Below are positions 57,581 through 64,000 of a stretch of 64,000 nt of DNA, in pieces (position 1 is the stretch's first letter; every line of letters begins with the position of its first letter). The translations under genes and the position numbers were made by a program. This DNA is from Bacillota bacterium (GTDB lineage Bacteria > Bacillota > UBA4882 > UBA8346), in contig JAEXDA010000002.1 in assembly GCA_023401925.1 (NCBI GenBank), positions 1 through 64,000 of the forward strand, in the 5' to 3' direction. Under the pieces are notes generated by a model. That model was not told the origin of the DNA. It did no database searches and saw only the letters and a program-made list of their open reading frames with translations.

Positions 57581-57620
57581 AAAAGCTATCCGGAAAGTTA
57601 TTACCGGTAGCTTTTTTTAT
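57581..57620 (+). terminator. Intrinsic terminator
   Basis: AAAAGCTATCCGG / CCGGTAGCTTTT stem with one mismatch, then TTTTAT, 36 bp after the preceding stop. Confidence 0.8.
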
Positions 57621-57692
57621 TTCCGGATTCTAGGATTGATCCTTGACATCAAAGATTGATGGTAGTAGTGTAAAATTTCACTTGGAAGTTTG

Positions 57693-57874
57693 TTGATTCT
57701 GATCCCGGGGATTTCCCTGATTCAATTGATTTTTATGATTTTCATTGTTAATGATCGAACGATTATGGGCGAATATAAAAGTACGCCTTTACAAAATTGG
57801 ATTTCATGGATTAGAGTTGTTTTTTTATTTTCCTATCACTGGTGATGCTGATTTCTCTACTTTTTAACCATTGA
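57693..57874 (+). pseudogene. C-terminal relic of an Nramp metal transporter
   Basis: The translation IPGISLIQLIFMIFIVNDRT then IMGEYKSTPLQN is typical of the last helices of Nramp/MntH proteins (NDR.IMG.Y.N...QN). In a T-run near 57822-57828 the frame shifts, after which FIFLSLVMLISLLFNH completes the final helix. The N-terminal 350 residues are missing. A terminator follows at 57905. Confidence 0.7.
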
Positions 57875-57904
57875 AACAATGAAATAAATCAAATTGAAAA
57901 AAGC

Positions 57905-57945
57905 AAGCCTCGGCTTTTCTGAATAAGATAAGACGAGGCTTTTTG
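57905..57945 (+). terminator. Intrinsic terminator of the lost Nramp gene
   Basis: AAGCCTCG / CGAGGCTT with a 21-nt loop, followed by TTTTGTC. Confidence 0.6.
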
Positions 57946-58041
57946 TCTATCAGAAAAACTTTTTGAATTGGGGAATTTATTAAATAGTTATAATTGTAAT
58001 ATATGGTTTAAGATGGTAAAATTTTTATGAGGTGATCTTTT

Positions 58042-58800
58042 ATGGATAGAAAATATTTATTGAAGCCGGATAACCCGGATTTACGAGATTACTTTTACCG
58101 AAGTCATACTCTCAAGTCTCTTAAAGAATTACCGAAGGCTATCGACTTACGCAATAAAATGTCGCCTATTGTAGACCAGGGACCGCTTGGCTCATGTACT
58201 GCCAACGCTATTGTTTCCGGACTCCGGGAATATCTTGAGATAAAGGCGGGTCAAGATCTAGTGCGTTTATCAAGGCTTTTTCTCTATTATGAAGAAAGAA
58301 GGCTTGAAAACACGATCCATGAAGATAGTGGGGCTTCGTTAAGGGACGGGATGAAAGTTTTAGCGCAAATCGGGGTGTGCCCGGAAGAAGATTATCCTTA
58401 TGATATAACTAGATTCACCGAGGCGCCGAGTCCAGTGGCGACTGCCCATGCCGCTCAATATAGAATCAATGAATATCACCGGATTGTCGACCTAAAAAGT
58501 CTCAAGGTTGCATTGTCGGAAGGTCTCCCGGTTGTTTTCGGGTTTCAGGTTTATCAATCTTTTGAATCCGAACAAGTGGTGAAGACAGGGAAAATACCGA
58601 TGCCGAAAAAAGATGAAAAAATCTTGGGGGGACACGCGGTGCTGGCAGTCGGATATAGCGATCAAGGGAAAGGCGGCGACTTAAGCGGAAATTTATTTGT
58701 CCGGAATAGTTGGGGGAAGGAATGGGGTGATCAAGGCTATTGTTATATGTCTTACAAAGTTTTTAACAAATTAGTCATGGATATGTGGACTGGGCACTAA
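58042..58800 (+). CDS. C1 (papain)-family cysteine peptidase
   Basis: A 252-residue peptidase of the papain fold without signal peptide or propeptide. Oxyanion Gln and catalytic Cys are in VDQGPLGSCTANA (Q46, C52), the His in GGHAVLAVGY (about H198) and the Asn in FVRNSWG (about N222). The start LLKPDNPDLRDYFY is typical of the short bacterial C1A group, which often binds to surfaces or acts in spores. GAGGTGATC precedes the ATG. Single gene; a bidirectional terminator separates it from the M23 gene. The substrate is unknown. Confidence 0.93.
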   Translation: MDRKYLLKPDNPDLRDYFYRSHTLKSLKELPKAIDLRNKMSPIVDQGPLGSCTANAIVSGLREYLEIKAGQDLVRLSRLFLYYEERRLENTIHEDSGASLRDGMKVLAQIGVCPEEDYPYDITRFTEAPSPVATAHAAQYRINEYHRIVDLKSLKVALSEGLPVVFGFQVYQSFESEQVVKTGKIPMPKKDEKILGGHAVLAVGYSDQGKGGDLSGNLFVRNSWGKEWGDQGYCYMSYKVFNKLVMDMWTGH

Positions 58801-58833
58801 AAAACTTAACAGCCTGGAAAAGTTGATTTTTAC

Positions 58834-58890
58834 AAAAAAGAAGGTCAGAATACCAAAATGATCTACAAAATACTTTGGACCTTCTTTTTT
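58834..58890. terminator. Bidirectional terminator
   Basis: AAAAAAGAAGGTC (58834-58846) and GACCTTCTTTTTT (58878-58890), a perfect 13-bp stem with a 31-nt loop between convergent genes. Confidence 0.88.
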
Positions 58891-58902
58891 GCTTGCCAAA
58901 GT

Positions 58903-60051
58903 TTATAAATAATCTCTGGGATTCACCGGGGTACCGTTTTTTCGGATTTCAAAATGCAAGTGAGGACCGGTGCTTAATCCTGTTGTGCCGACTTTCGCCA
59001 CAATCTGCCCCTTAACGACCGTTTGCCCTTTATCAACCAGCAATGCCGAAGCATGACCATAAAGGGTTGAAAAGCCGGAGCCGTGGTCAATCAATAGCAT
59101 CTTGCCATATCCGCCATTATACCCTGCGAAGATAACTACTCCCGAGTCCGCTGCCAAGATCGGAGTTCCATACTCAATGGCGATGTCAAGACCGGTATGA
59201 TATTGGCGTCTACCCAGGATGGGATGCATTCGCCATCCGAAATTTTGTACAATTTGTCCCCTGACCGGCCAGATATATTTACCGGTACCTAGGGTGGTTT
59301 GATTTTTTTCTTGGTATTGACGGATCTCTGCTTCGATTTGTTTGGATGTTTGCTCCAACTCATCAAGGGCTTTTTCTAGTTCATTGCGGCTACCTTGGAT
59401 AATCTCCAGTTCTTTCTGCTTTTTTTGGGTGACTTCTATTTTGTTGTTCATGGCCTGCTTGTTTTGATCTTTTAATTGAACAAACAGATCTTTTTGGTCA
59501 GTTAATTCCTGCTGTTTTTGGACGATTTCCAGTTTCTTTTCAGTGATGAATTTTTGCTGTTCTTGCAAGCCCTGGATCATATTGATATCAATTTTGGCGA
59601 AACGACCGACTGTTTCAAAACGGGAAACAAAATCAGTAAAGTCTTTTCCGCTGAATAAATAGATCAACCAATTTTGATAGCCGTGCATGTAAAGGGTACG
59701 TAAGCGTTTGTTGAGTATCTCTTTTCTACCGCTCAGTTGCCCTTCAATGTCGGTTAACTCCAATTTGGCTTTATTGACTTGAGTCGAGATCACGGAAATC
59801 TGTTGTACGGTATTGCCGATTTTATTATTTAAATTGGTCAAATTATGATCGATTTGTTCCAACTCCTGTTGTGTTTTAACAAGCGTCCCCAACACCGTTT
59901 TTTCTTTGTTTTTGGTTTCGGTCAACTTTTTATTGGTTTGGATGATTTGATTCTGAACTTCATCCAGGGAAGCGCAAAGTCCCATGGATGAGCAAACAAA
60001 AATCATCGCCCCAATAAGCCCCAAAAGATATCGTTGTTTTAAAATATTCAT
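58903..60051 (-). CDS. EnvC-like M23 metallopeptidase with coiled coil
   Basis: A 382-residue exported protein: signal peptide about residues 1-24 (LLGLIGAMIFVCSSMGLCA), a long coiled coil (about 28-235) and a C-terminal LytM/M23 domain (about 265-382). The zinc motifs HTGLDIA and GPHLHFEI are intact, so it may be an active peptidoglycan endopeptidase rather than only an EnvC-type amidase activator. ATG 60051 follows GGAG by seven bases; the open frame runs to 60138. It probably acts in cell separation or envelope remodelling. Confidence 0.92.
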   Translation of the reverse strand: MNILKQRYLLGLIGAMIFVCSSMGLCASLDEVQNQIIQTNKKLTETKNKEKTVLGTLVKTQQELEQIDHNLTNLNNKIGNTVQQISVISTQVNKAKLELTDIEGQLSGRKEILNKRLRTLYMHGYQNWLIYLFSGKDFTDFVSRFETVGRFAKIDINMIQGLQEQQKFITEKKLEIVQKQQELTDQKDLFVQLKDQNKQAMNNKIEVTQKKQKELEIIQGSRNELEKALDELEQTSKQIEAEIRQYQEKNQTTLGTGKYIWPVRGQIVQNFGWRMHPILGRRQYHTGLDIAIEYGTPILAADSGVVIFAGYNGGYGKMLLIDHGSGFSTLYGHASALLVDKGQTVVKGQIVAKVGTTGLSTGPHLHFEIRKNGTPVNPRDYL

Positions 60052-60449
60052 GATAAGTCTCCAGAATAGTTTCATTAAATAATGGTTCTTAGAATTGGAC
60101 AAGCCTTTAACAAAAAAATCAGATCCATAATGAATCATTTAGGAAAACCAGATCCATAAATAAATCATCGGCAAAAAAATCAGATTCATAAGTTAAAGGT
60201 TGTACATCTTAAAGATTAGAAAAATTATTGGGATGGGCAGCTCTTCATCATCAAGCTTGTAAGCCTTTAAATTCCCTGATTTGCCAGGACATTCCATAGA
60301 AAACCATTCTTCAAAAAATAAAAATTCATTATGTATATTACAATTGTTATAAAAAATTAACTTAATTCTAATAGATTTCTAAGAAATTAATGATATTAAG
60401 ATTAAAGTATTATTTTTGAGGCATTTTTGTTTTTAACAGGAGGATCAAC
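60052..60449. other. Intergenic region with a short tandem repeat
   Basis: At 60111-60192 three copies of a 28-33 bp unit, roughly AAAAAAATCAGATCCATAA plus TAAATCAT, follow each other. The remainder is AT-rich and should hold divergent promoters for the M23 and glycosyltransferase genes. Confidence 0.6.
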
Positions 60450-61733
60450 ATGGCTTTGCATTACAATTGGAATCTGTTCAAATATTGTCTTAATTTGTTG
60501 CTTTTTATAACTAAAATCGGTTTGTGGGGAATTTTTATTTATTATTCGGGGATTTCGATATTTGGTTGGTTTAAAAGAAAAGAGCCTTTAGCCAGCCAAT
60601 TTCCTTTTAAAACTAAATTTGCAGTATTAATTGCAGCCCATAACGAAGAAACCGTCATACCCGGTGTGATTAACAGCATAAAAAGAGCGCAATATCCCAA
60701 ATCCCTTTATGAAATTTTTGTTATAGCTGATAATTGTGAGGATAATACAGCTCAGGTTGCCCGGGCTCGTGGAGTCAATGTTTATGAAAGATTTGATCCG
60801 GTGAAGAAGGGGAAAGGTTTTTCGCTGGAATGGATGTTTAAAAATCTATTTGGTCTAAAAACCCAATATGACGCAATTTGTATCTTGGATGCTGATAACT
60901 TGGTATCAGCGAATTTTTTTGCAGAAATGAATAAATATCTCTGTATGGGACATAAAGTGATTCAAGGTTATTTAGATAGCAAAAACCCTCACGATACATG
61001 GGTTTCGGGCAATTATTCCATTGCTTATTGGATTAGTAACCGACTTTTTCAATTGCCCCGGCATTACTTGGGTTTAAACTGTGCTTTGGGGGGGACGGGG
61101 TTTGTTATGTCTACCGACGTCTTGCGGGAAACCGGTTGGGGTGCGACATGTTTGACGGAAGATCTGGAGTTTTCAATGAAATTGGTGTTGAAGGGAATGC
61201 GGGTAGCCTGGGCTCATGAAGCGAAGATATATGATGAAAAGCCTTTGCGTCTGTCGCAGTCATGGCGGCAAAGAACTCGCTGGATGCAGGGACATAGCGA
61301 TTGCGCCCGCCGTTTTGCCGTAAAATTATTTTTGAAGGCTTTTCATGAACGGGATATGGTAGCTTTCGATGCCGCATTATATTTGATTCAGCCGTTTATA
61401 ATCGTTATCAACGGGCTTGGAATGTTATTAGGAACGATTCAATACTGCAGTAAGATGTTTGCTCATCATCCTATGATGATAACCGGCCAAACCTGGATTA
61501 GTATTGGGATTATTACCCTTTTAACCTATATTTATATTATTTTTGTAATTGCTGAAGGCAAATTGACAAAAAAAATCGTCGCTTATTTCTTACTATTTCC
61601 GATTTATAGCCTTACCTGGATTCCCATCATCATTCAAGGTTTTATCAACCGTAATCACCACGATTGGGTACATACAGTGCATACCAGGGCTATTGACATT
61701 ACAGATGTTGAACGATTGAAAAAAGTGGTATAA
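60450..61733 (+). CDS. Membrane glycosyltransferase, GT2 family
   Basis: A 427-residue processive-type GT2 enzyme: one N-terminal helix (residues 10-38), a GT-A domain (about 55-290) and three C-terminal helices. Motifs: AAHNEETVIPGVI, DADN (DxD), TEDLEFSMKL (the catalytic Asp region) and QRTRWMQG (QxxRW-type). These fit synthases of poly-N-acetylglucosamine, hyaluronan or similar. AGGAGG-type SD (CAGGAGG). A polysaccharide deacetylase 260 bp downstream suggests a partly deacetylated exopolysaccharide, as in PNAG systems. Confidence 0.9.
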   Translation: MALHYNWNLFKYCLNLLLFITKIGLWGIFIYYSGISIFGWFKRKEPLASQFPFKTKFAVLIAAHNEETVIPGVINSIKRAQYPKSLYEIFVIADNCEDNTAQVARARGVNVYERFDPVKKGKGFSLEWMFKNLFGLKTQYDAICILDADNLVSANFFAEMNKYLCMGHKVIQGYLDSKNPHDTWVSGNYSIAYWISNRLFQLPRHYLGLNCALGGTGFVMSTDVLRETGWGATCLTEDLEFSMKLVLKGMRVAWAHEAKIYDEKPLRLSQSWRQRTRWMQGHSDCARRFAVKLFLKAFHERDMVAFDAALYLIQPFIIVINGLGMLLGTIQYCSKMFAHHPMMITGQTWISIGIITLLTYIYIIFVIAEGKLTKKIVAYFLLFPIYSLTWIPIIIQGFINRNHHDWVHTVHTRAIDITDVERLKKVV

Positions 61734-61737
61734 TCAA

Positions 61738-61853
61738 GGGTCTGTTGCAAAATAAAATTTATTGATAGAGAAATACAATATATAAAACTTGCTCATTATT
61801 TGATGCTATATATTTTATTTCTCTTTGATTTTAATAACTTTGCAACAGCCTCG
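61738..61853. mobile_element. MITE family M, copy between polysaccharide genes
   Basis: Ends GTCTGTTGCAAAATAAAAT / ACTTTGCAACAGCCTC, interior AAATACAATATATAAAA .. CTATATATTTTATTTC. It starts only a few bases after the GT2 stop. Confidence 0.7.
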
Positions 61854-61992
61854 GTCGTCTTGGGATATCTTGTTGGAACTGGAAATGGTTCGATGCAGGA
61901 AAAGGCGAGGAAAGCTTGAAATCTAGTTCGTTTTAAAACGTGCCTTGAGCTTTTGATGTGCTAAACTTCAACGAAATGGAAAGGAAATCAAA

Positions 61993-63051
61993 ATGTGTTC
62001 AAAGCGGATAGAATTCATGGTATTGATCGTCGTGGGGATTGCCCTGATCATGGGTATTCCAAAATTGAGAACCGCAGCCCAGGAGAAAAAATCTCCTATA
62101 GTGGCTCAATCCGCAACAAGCGGAGTTCCCTCACAATCACCGATTACGAACAATAGTATAACGCCCAATGAATTAGGCCGGATTATGATTTTGGAATATC
62201 ATTTAATCGGTGAGCCTGAAGGGGAATGGCGGCGAACTCCCGACAATTTCCGTAAAGATTTGCAGATGTTATATGATAATGGTTATTATCCGGTGCCACT
62301 GGAAGATATGGTAACCGGCAATTTGAAGGTGCCGGCCGGTAAAACTCCCTTTGTAATTACTTTTGACGATTCCAGCCAGGGACAATTCCGTTTTTTGAAA
62401 CAAGGAGACCAAGTGGTGATTGATCCCCATTGCGCAGTGGGCATCATGGAATCTTTCAAAAAAAGGCATCCTGATTTTCCCCTGACTGCCACATTTTACG
62501 TATTACCCCAAATTCCAAAGGGATTACGCCTTTTCGGCCAGGAAGAATATATTAAACAGAAGCTGGAATACCTGGCTACCCATGGTTATGAAATCGGTAA
62601 TCATACCTATTGGCATCAAAATCTCGGTAAAACTGATGATGTCGGAGTCCAAAAAATGATTGCTTTATGTGTTAAAGAAGTGCAATCTTATGTGCCGGGA
62701 TACCGGGTCCATTCTCTGGCATTACCCCTTGGTGTTCATGCCAAGAACCGTATTTTAGAACGTGAGGGAGTTTATCAAGATACCCGTTATCATAACGACT
62801 CAGTTTTATTGGTTGGATCGGGCCCTGCTATTTCTCCCTTTCTGAATAGTTTTGATCCTTATAAACTGGAACGGATCCAAGCCGGAGATACCGCATGGGG
62901 TCCCAAGGCGTATGTTGCCTATTACCAAAAACATCCTTCCGAAAGGTTTATTAGCGATGGAGATCCCGCTACCCTCTCGGTACCCAGAAGCTTGGCCGAT
63001 AAAGTCAGAAATTCCGTCCGGGGTCAATATAAAATAAAAATAGTTGAGTGA
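61993..63051 (+). CDS. Polysaccharide deacetylase (CE4), membrane-anchored
   Basis: A 352-residue protein with an N-terminal signal anchor (residues 8-24), a Ser/Pro-rich linker (30-60) and a CE4 NodB-like domain (about 68-300). Motif 1 is PFVITFDDSSQGQF (catalytic base and metal Asp), motif 2 EIGNHTYWHQNL (two metal His). It resembles PgaB/IcaB-type enzymes that remove acetyl groups from exported poly-N-acetylglucosamine. A weak AAAGGA SD. It is downstream of the GT2 gene, with a MITE in between, and ends in a clear terminator. Confidence 0.9.
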   Translation: MCSKRIEFMVLIVVGIALIMGIPKLRTAAQEKKSPIVAQSATSGVPSQSPITNNSITPNELGRIMILEYHLIGEPEGEWRRTPDNFRKDLQMLYDNGYYPVPLEDMVTGNLKVPAGKTPFVITFDDSSQGQFRFLKQGDQVVIDPHCAVGIMESFKKRHPDFPLTATFYVLPQIPKGLRLFGQEEYIKQKLEYLATHGYEIGNHTYWHQNLGKTDDVGVQKMIALCVKEVQSYVPGYRVHSLALPLGVHAKNRILEREGVYQDTRYHNDSVLLVGSGPAISPFLNSFDPYKLERIQAGDTAWGPKAYVAYYQKHPSERFISDGDPATLSVPRSLADKVRNSVRGQYKIKIVE

Positions 63052-63058
63052 TATTTAA

Positions 63059-63092
63059 GGAGCCGCCTAGGAAACAAGGCGGTTCCTTTTTT
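63059..63092 (+). terminator. Intrinsic terminator
   Basis: GGAGCCGCCT / AGGCGGTTCC (one G-U pair) followed by TTTTTTAT. Confidence 0.85.
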
Positions 63093-63211
63093 ATCCTCTT
63101 GGCCTCGTGTATTCTATTTCAGCATAGACCAGCCCAAGTTTGGTTAACTTTTTATTAAAGCGGGTCCGATGATTTGACTTTAAAAAAGGAAAGCTCTATA
63201 CTTAAACCGTA

Positions 63212-63230
63212 ATTGATAATGGTTATCAAT
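63212..63230 (+). promoter_or_regulatory. Fur box upstream of the Fur-family gene
   Basis: ATTGATAA-TGG-TTATCAAT, a perfect 8-bp inverted repeat over 19 bp close to the Fur consensus GATAATGATAATCATTATC. It lies 13 bp before the gene and implies autoregulation. Confidence 0.75.
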
Positions 63231-63243
63231 ATCAAGGGAAGTG

Positions 63244-63681
63244 GTGAATATAAGTAAAGAAGAAGATATCCTTTACGAATATTTAAAAAACAAAGATCTT
63301 AAACTGACCGGACAGCGGAAAATCATATTGGATGCCTTTCTCGGTATTGAGTCCCATATTACAGCGGAAGAACTATACGGCATTATTAAAAAAAACAATC
63401 CGGAAATCGGAGTAGCGACCGTCTACCGTACGCTTAAGATTTTATGTGAGGCAGGGCTGGCCAATGAAGTCAAGTTTGGTGATCAAGTAGCCCATTATGA
63501 GCATCTGTTTGATCACGAACATCATGATCATCTCATTTGCATTCAATGCGGCAAGTACACGGAAGTTTGTGATCCTGATATTGAAGAACTTCAGCAAAAA
63601 CTGGCGGACCAGAATCATTTTAAACTGCTAAGACACCGGATGGAATTGTACGGAATTTGTGCGGATTGTTTTTTGAAATAA
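63244..63681 (+). CDS. Fur-family ferric uptake regulator
   Basis: A 145-residue Fur-family protein: winged helix (residues about 15-90; LKLTGQRKIILDAFLGIESH and IGVATVYRTLKILCEAGLA), the metal-binding FDHEHHDHLICIQCGK and a second CADC near the C-terminus. The HHDHL motif is the Fur signature. GTG 63244 has AGGGAA five bases upstream; GTG 63241 is the alternative. It is followed by a feoA-like gene with another Fur box between, so iron is the likely metal. A second Fur protein is encoded at 36095. Confidence 0.93.
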   Translation: MNISKEEDILYEYLKNKDLKLTGQRKIILDAFLGIESHITAEELYGIIKKNNPEIGVATVYRTLKILCEAGLANEVKFGDQVAHYEHLFDHEHHDHLICIQCGKYTEVCDPDIEELQQKLADQNHFKLLRHRMELYGICADCFLK

Positions 63682-63698
63682 ATTTTTATGATGACTGG

Positions 63699-63717
63699 TT
63701 GATGATGATTATCAAAT
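63699..63717 (+). promoter_or_regulatory. Fur box upstream of feoA
   Basis: TTGATGATGATTATCAA is a nearly symmetric Fur-type site (one mismatch in the arms), about 100 bp before the feoA start. Confidence 0.6.
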
Positions 63718-63815
63718 TCAACTAACGGGATTCGAGTGGAAGGCAAATTATTTAGCTGTAGACAAGGGTTTGAATCCCCATAGTTAGACTATCACCAATA
63801 TGAAGGAGGAGTACC

Positions 63816-64000
63816 ATGGTAAAGTGTCTTGATCAAATCACCATTGGCAAAAAGGGGACCATCCAGGCCATTCAAACCGATCATGTGACGAAAGAACGAT
63901 TGGAGAGTTTAGGCTTAATAAAAGGTGTTGAGATTGAGGCCGTTCGCAAATCGCCGCTGGGAAGTCCGAAAATATTTCGATGTCTTAACACGTTGGTAGC
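63816..64000 (+). CDS. feoA: FeoA-family protein, cut by the window end
   Basis: The first 61 codons of a FeoA SH3-like protein, a cytosolic partner of the ferrous iron transporter FeoB. GKKGTIQAIQTDH, then ERLESLGLIKGVEIEAVRKS and PLGSPKIFRC match the family (LGl..G..v.v....PlG.P). AAGGAGGAGTACC precedes ATG 63816. The Fur box upstream and the Fur gene suggest iron-repressed expression; feoB would be expected beyond the window. Confidence 0.88.
   Translation, partial: MVKCLDQITIGKKGTIQAIQTDHVTKERLESLGLIKGVEIEAVRKSPLGSPKIFRCLNTLV

Noticed and set aside
63750..63800. tRNA T-arm-like GGGTTTGAATCCCC
   Set aside because: The rest of a cloverleaf (acceptor, D and anticodon arms) cannot be built around it.

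Overview
The window looks like chromosomal DNA of a spore-forming Bacillota with an outer membrane. Shine-Dalgarno sequences are strong (AGGAGG-type), promoters are of the sigma-A type, and there are two Spo0E-like sporulation phosphatases. There is also a TolC-family outer-membrane factor and a secreted beta-barrel-like protein ending in phenylalanine. A diderm lineage (Negativicutes, Halanaerobiia or Limnochordia-like) would fit; I cannot name the genus. No rRNA, tRNA or CRISPR array was seen.

Layout. 0-7 kb: TolC-family protein; a DUF2442-type gene destroyed by a 518-bp insertion with nested elements; Spo0E-like and XRE regulators; a 62-bp tandem repeat; an RbsD/FucU mutarotase and deoC divergent from an RpiR-family regulator, with a HexR-like operator inside the deoC promoter. 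7-16.5 kb: a nitroreductase/NTF2-like/SDR/WYL-regulator run, then an AraC regulator, a sugar ABC importer (binding protein plus two permeases) and a GH13_18 sucrose-phosphorylase-type enzyme. 16.6-22.8 kb: a gas-vesicle cluster on the minus strand (a short gvpA-like gene, gvpA, gvpN, an unknown, gvpF, gvpG, a GvpA/J protein with a zinc ribbon, gvpK, a GvpL with a long N-terminal extension, a second GvpA/J/M protein, a coiled-coil protein, gvpO). 23-32 kb: a glycogen-debranching-type GH13, a broken EamA transporter, a flavin/PLP-oxidase-like protein with an HxlR regulator, a CPBP protein, a small DMT transporter, an IMPDH/GMP-reductase-family enzyme, Spo0E and Crp/Fnr. 34.7-43.1 kb: a metal-homeostasis island (frameshifted MntR-like gene, CDF exporter, Fur, MarR with a His-rich tail, CbiM/CbiN-like pair, CadA/ZntA-type P-ATPase with its ArsR regulator). 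32.5-33.5 and 44.4-46.1 kb: two copies of a locus encoding an unrecognised small helical protein family behind a 42-bp repeat array. 46-58 kb: SDR, outer-membrane barrel, two bacteriohemerythrins, thymidine kinase, hybrid histidine kinase, CcdA/ResA pair, two His/Cys-rich small proteins. 58-64 kb: C1 peptidase, M23 peptidase, a membrane GT2 with a polysaccharide deacetylase, Fur and the start of feoA.

Gene decay is a theme. I see relics of DUF2442, deoC, Spo0E, EamA, MntR, an FMN-dependent alpha-hydroxy-acid dehydrogenase, PTS IIC (ascorbate type), PTS enzyme I and Nramp, plus several MITE-like families. Two coding genes (22561-22740 and 47669-47848) and several shorter ones were found by reading the sequence directly.

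The most unusual material is the gas-vesicle cluster in an apparent spore-forming diderm, with a zinc-ribbon GvpA/J and a hidden short GvpA paralogue, and the duplicated 42-bp-repeat/small-protein locus. All functional calls come from reading sequence and recalling families; no database search was run.
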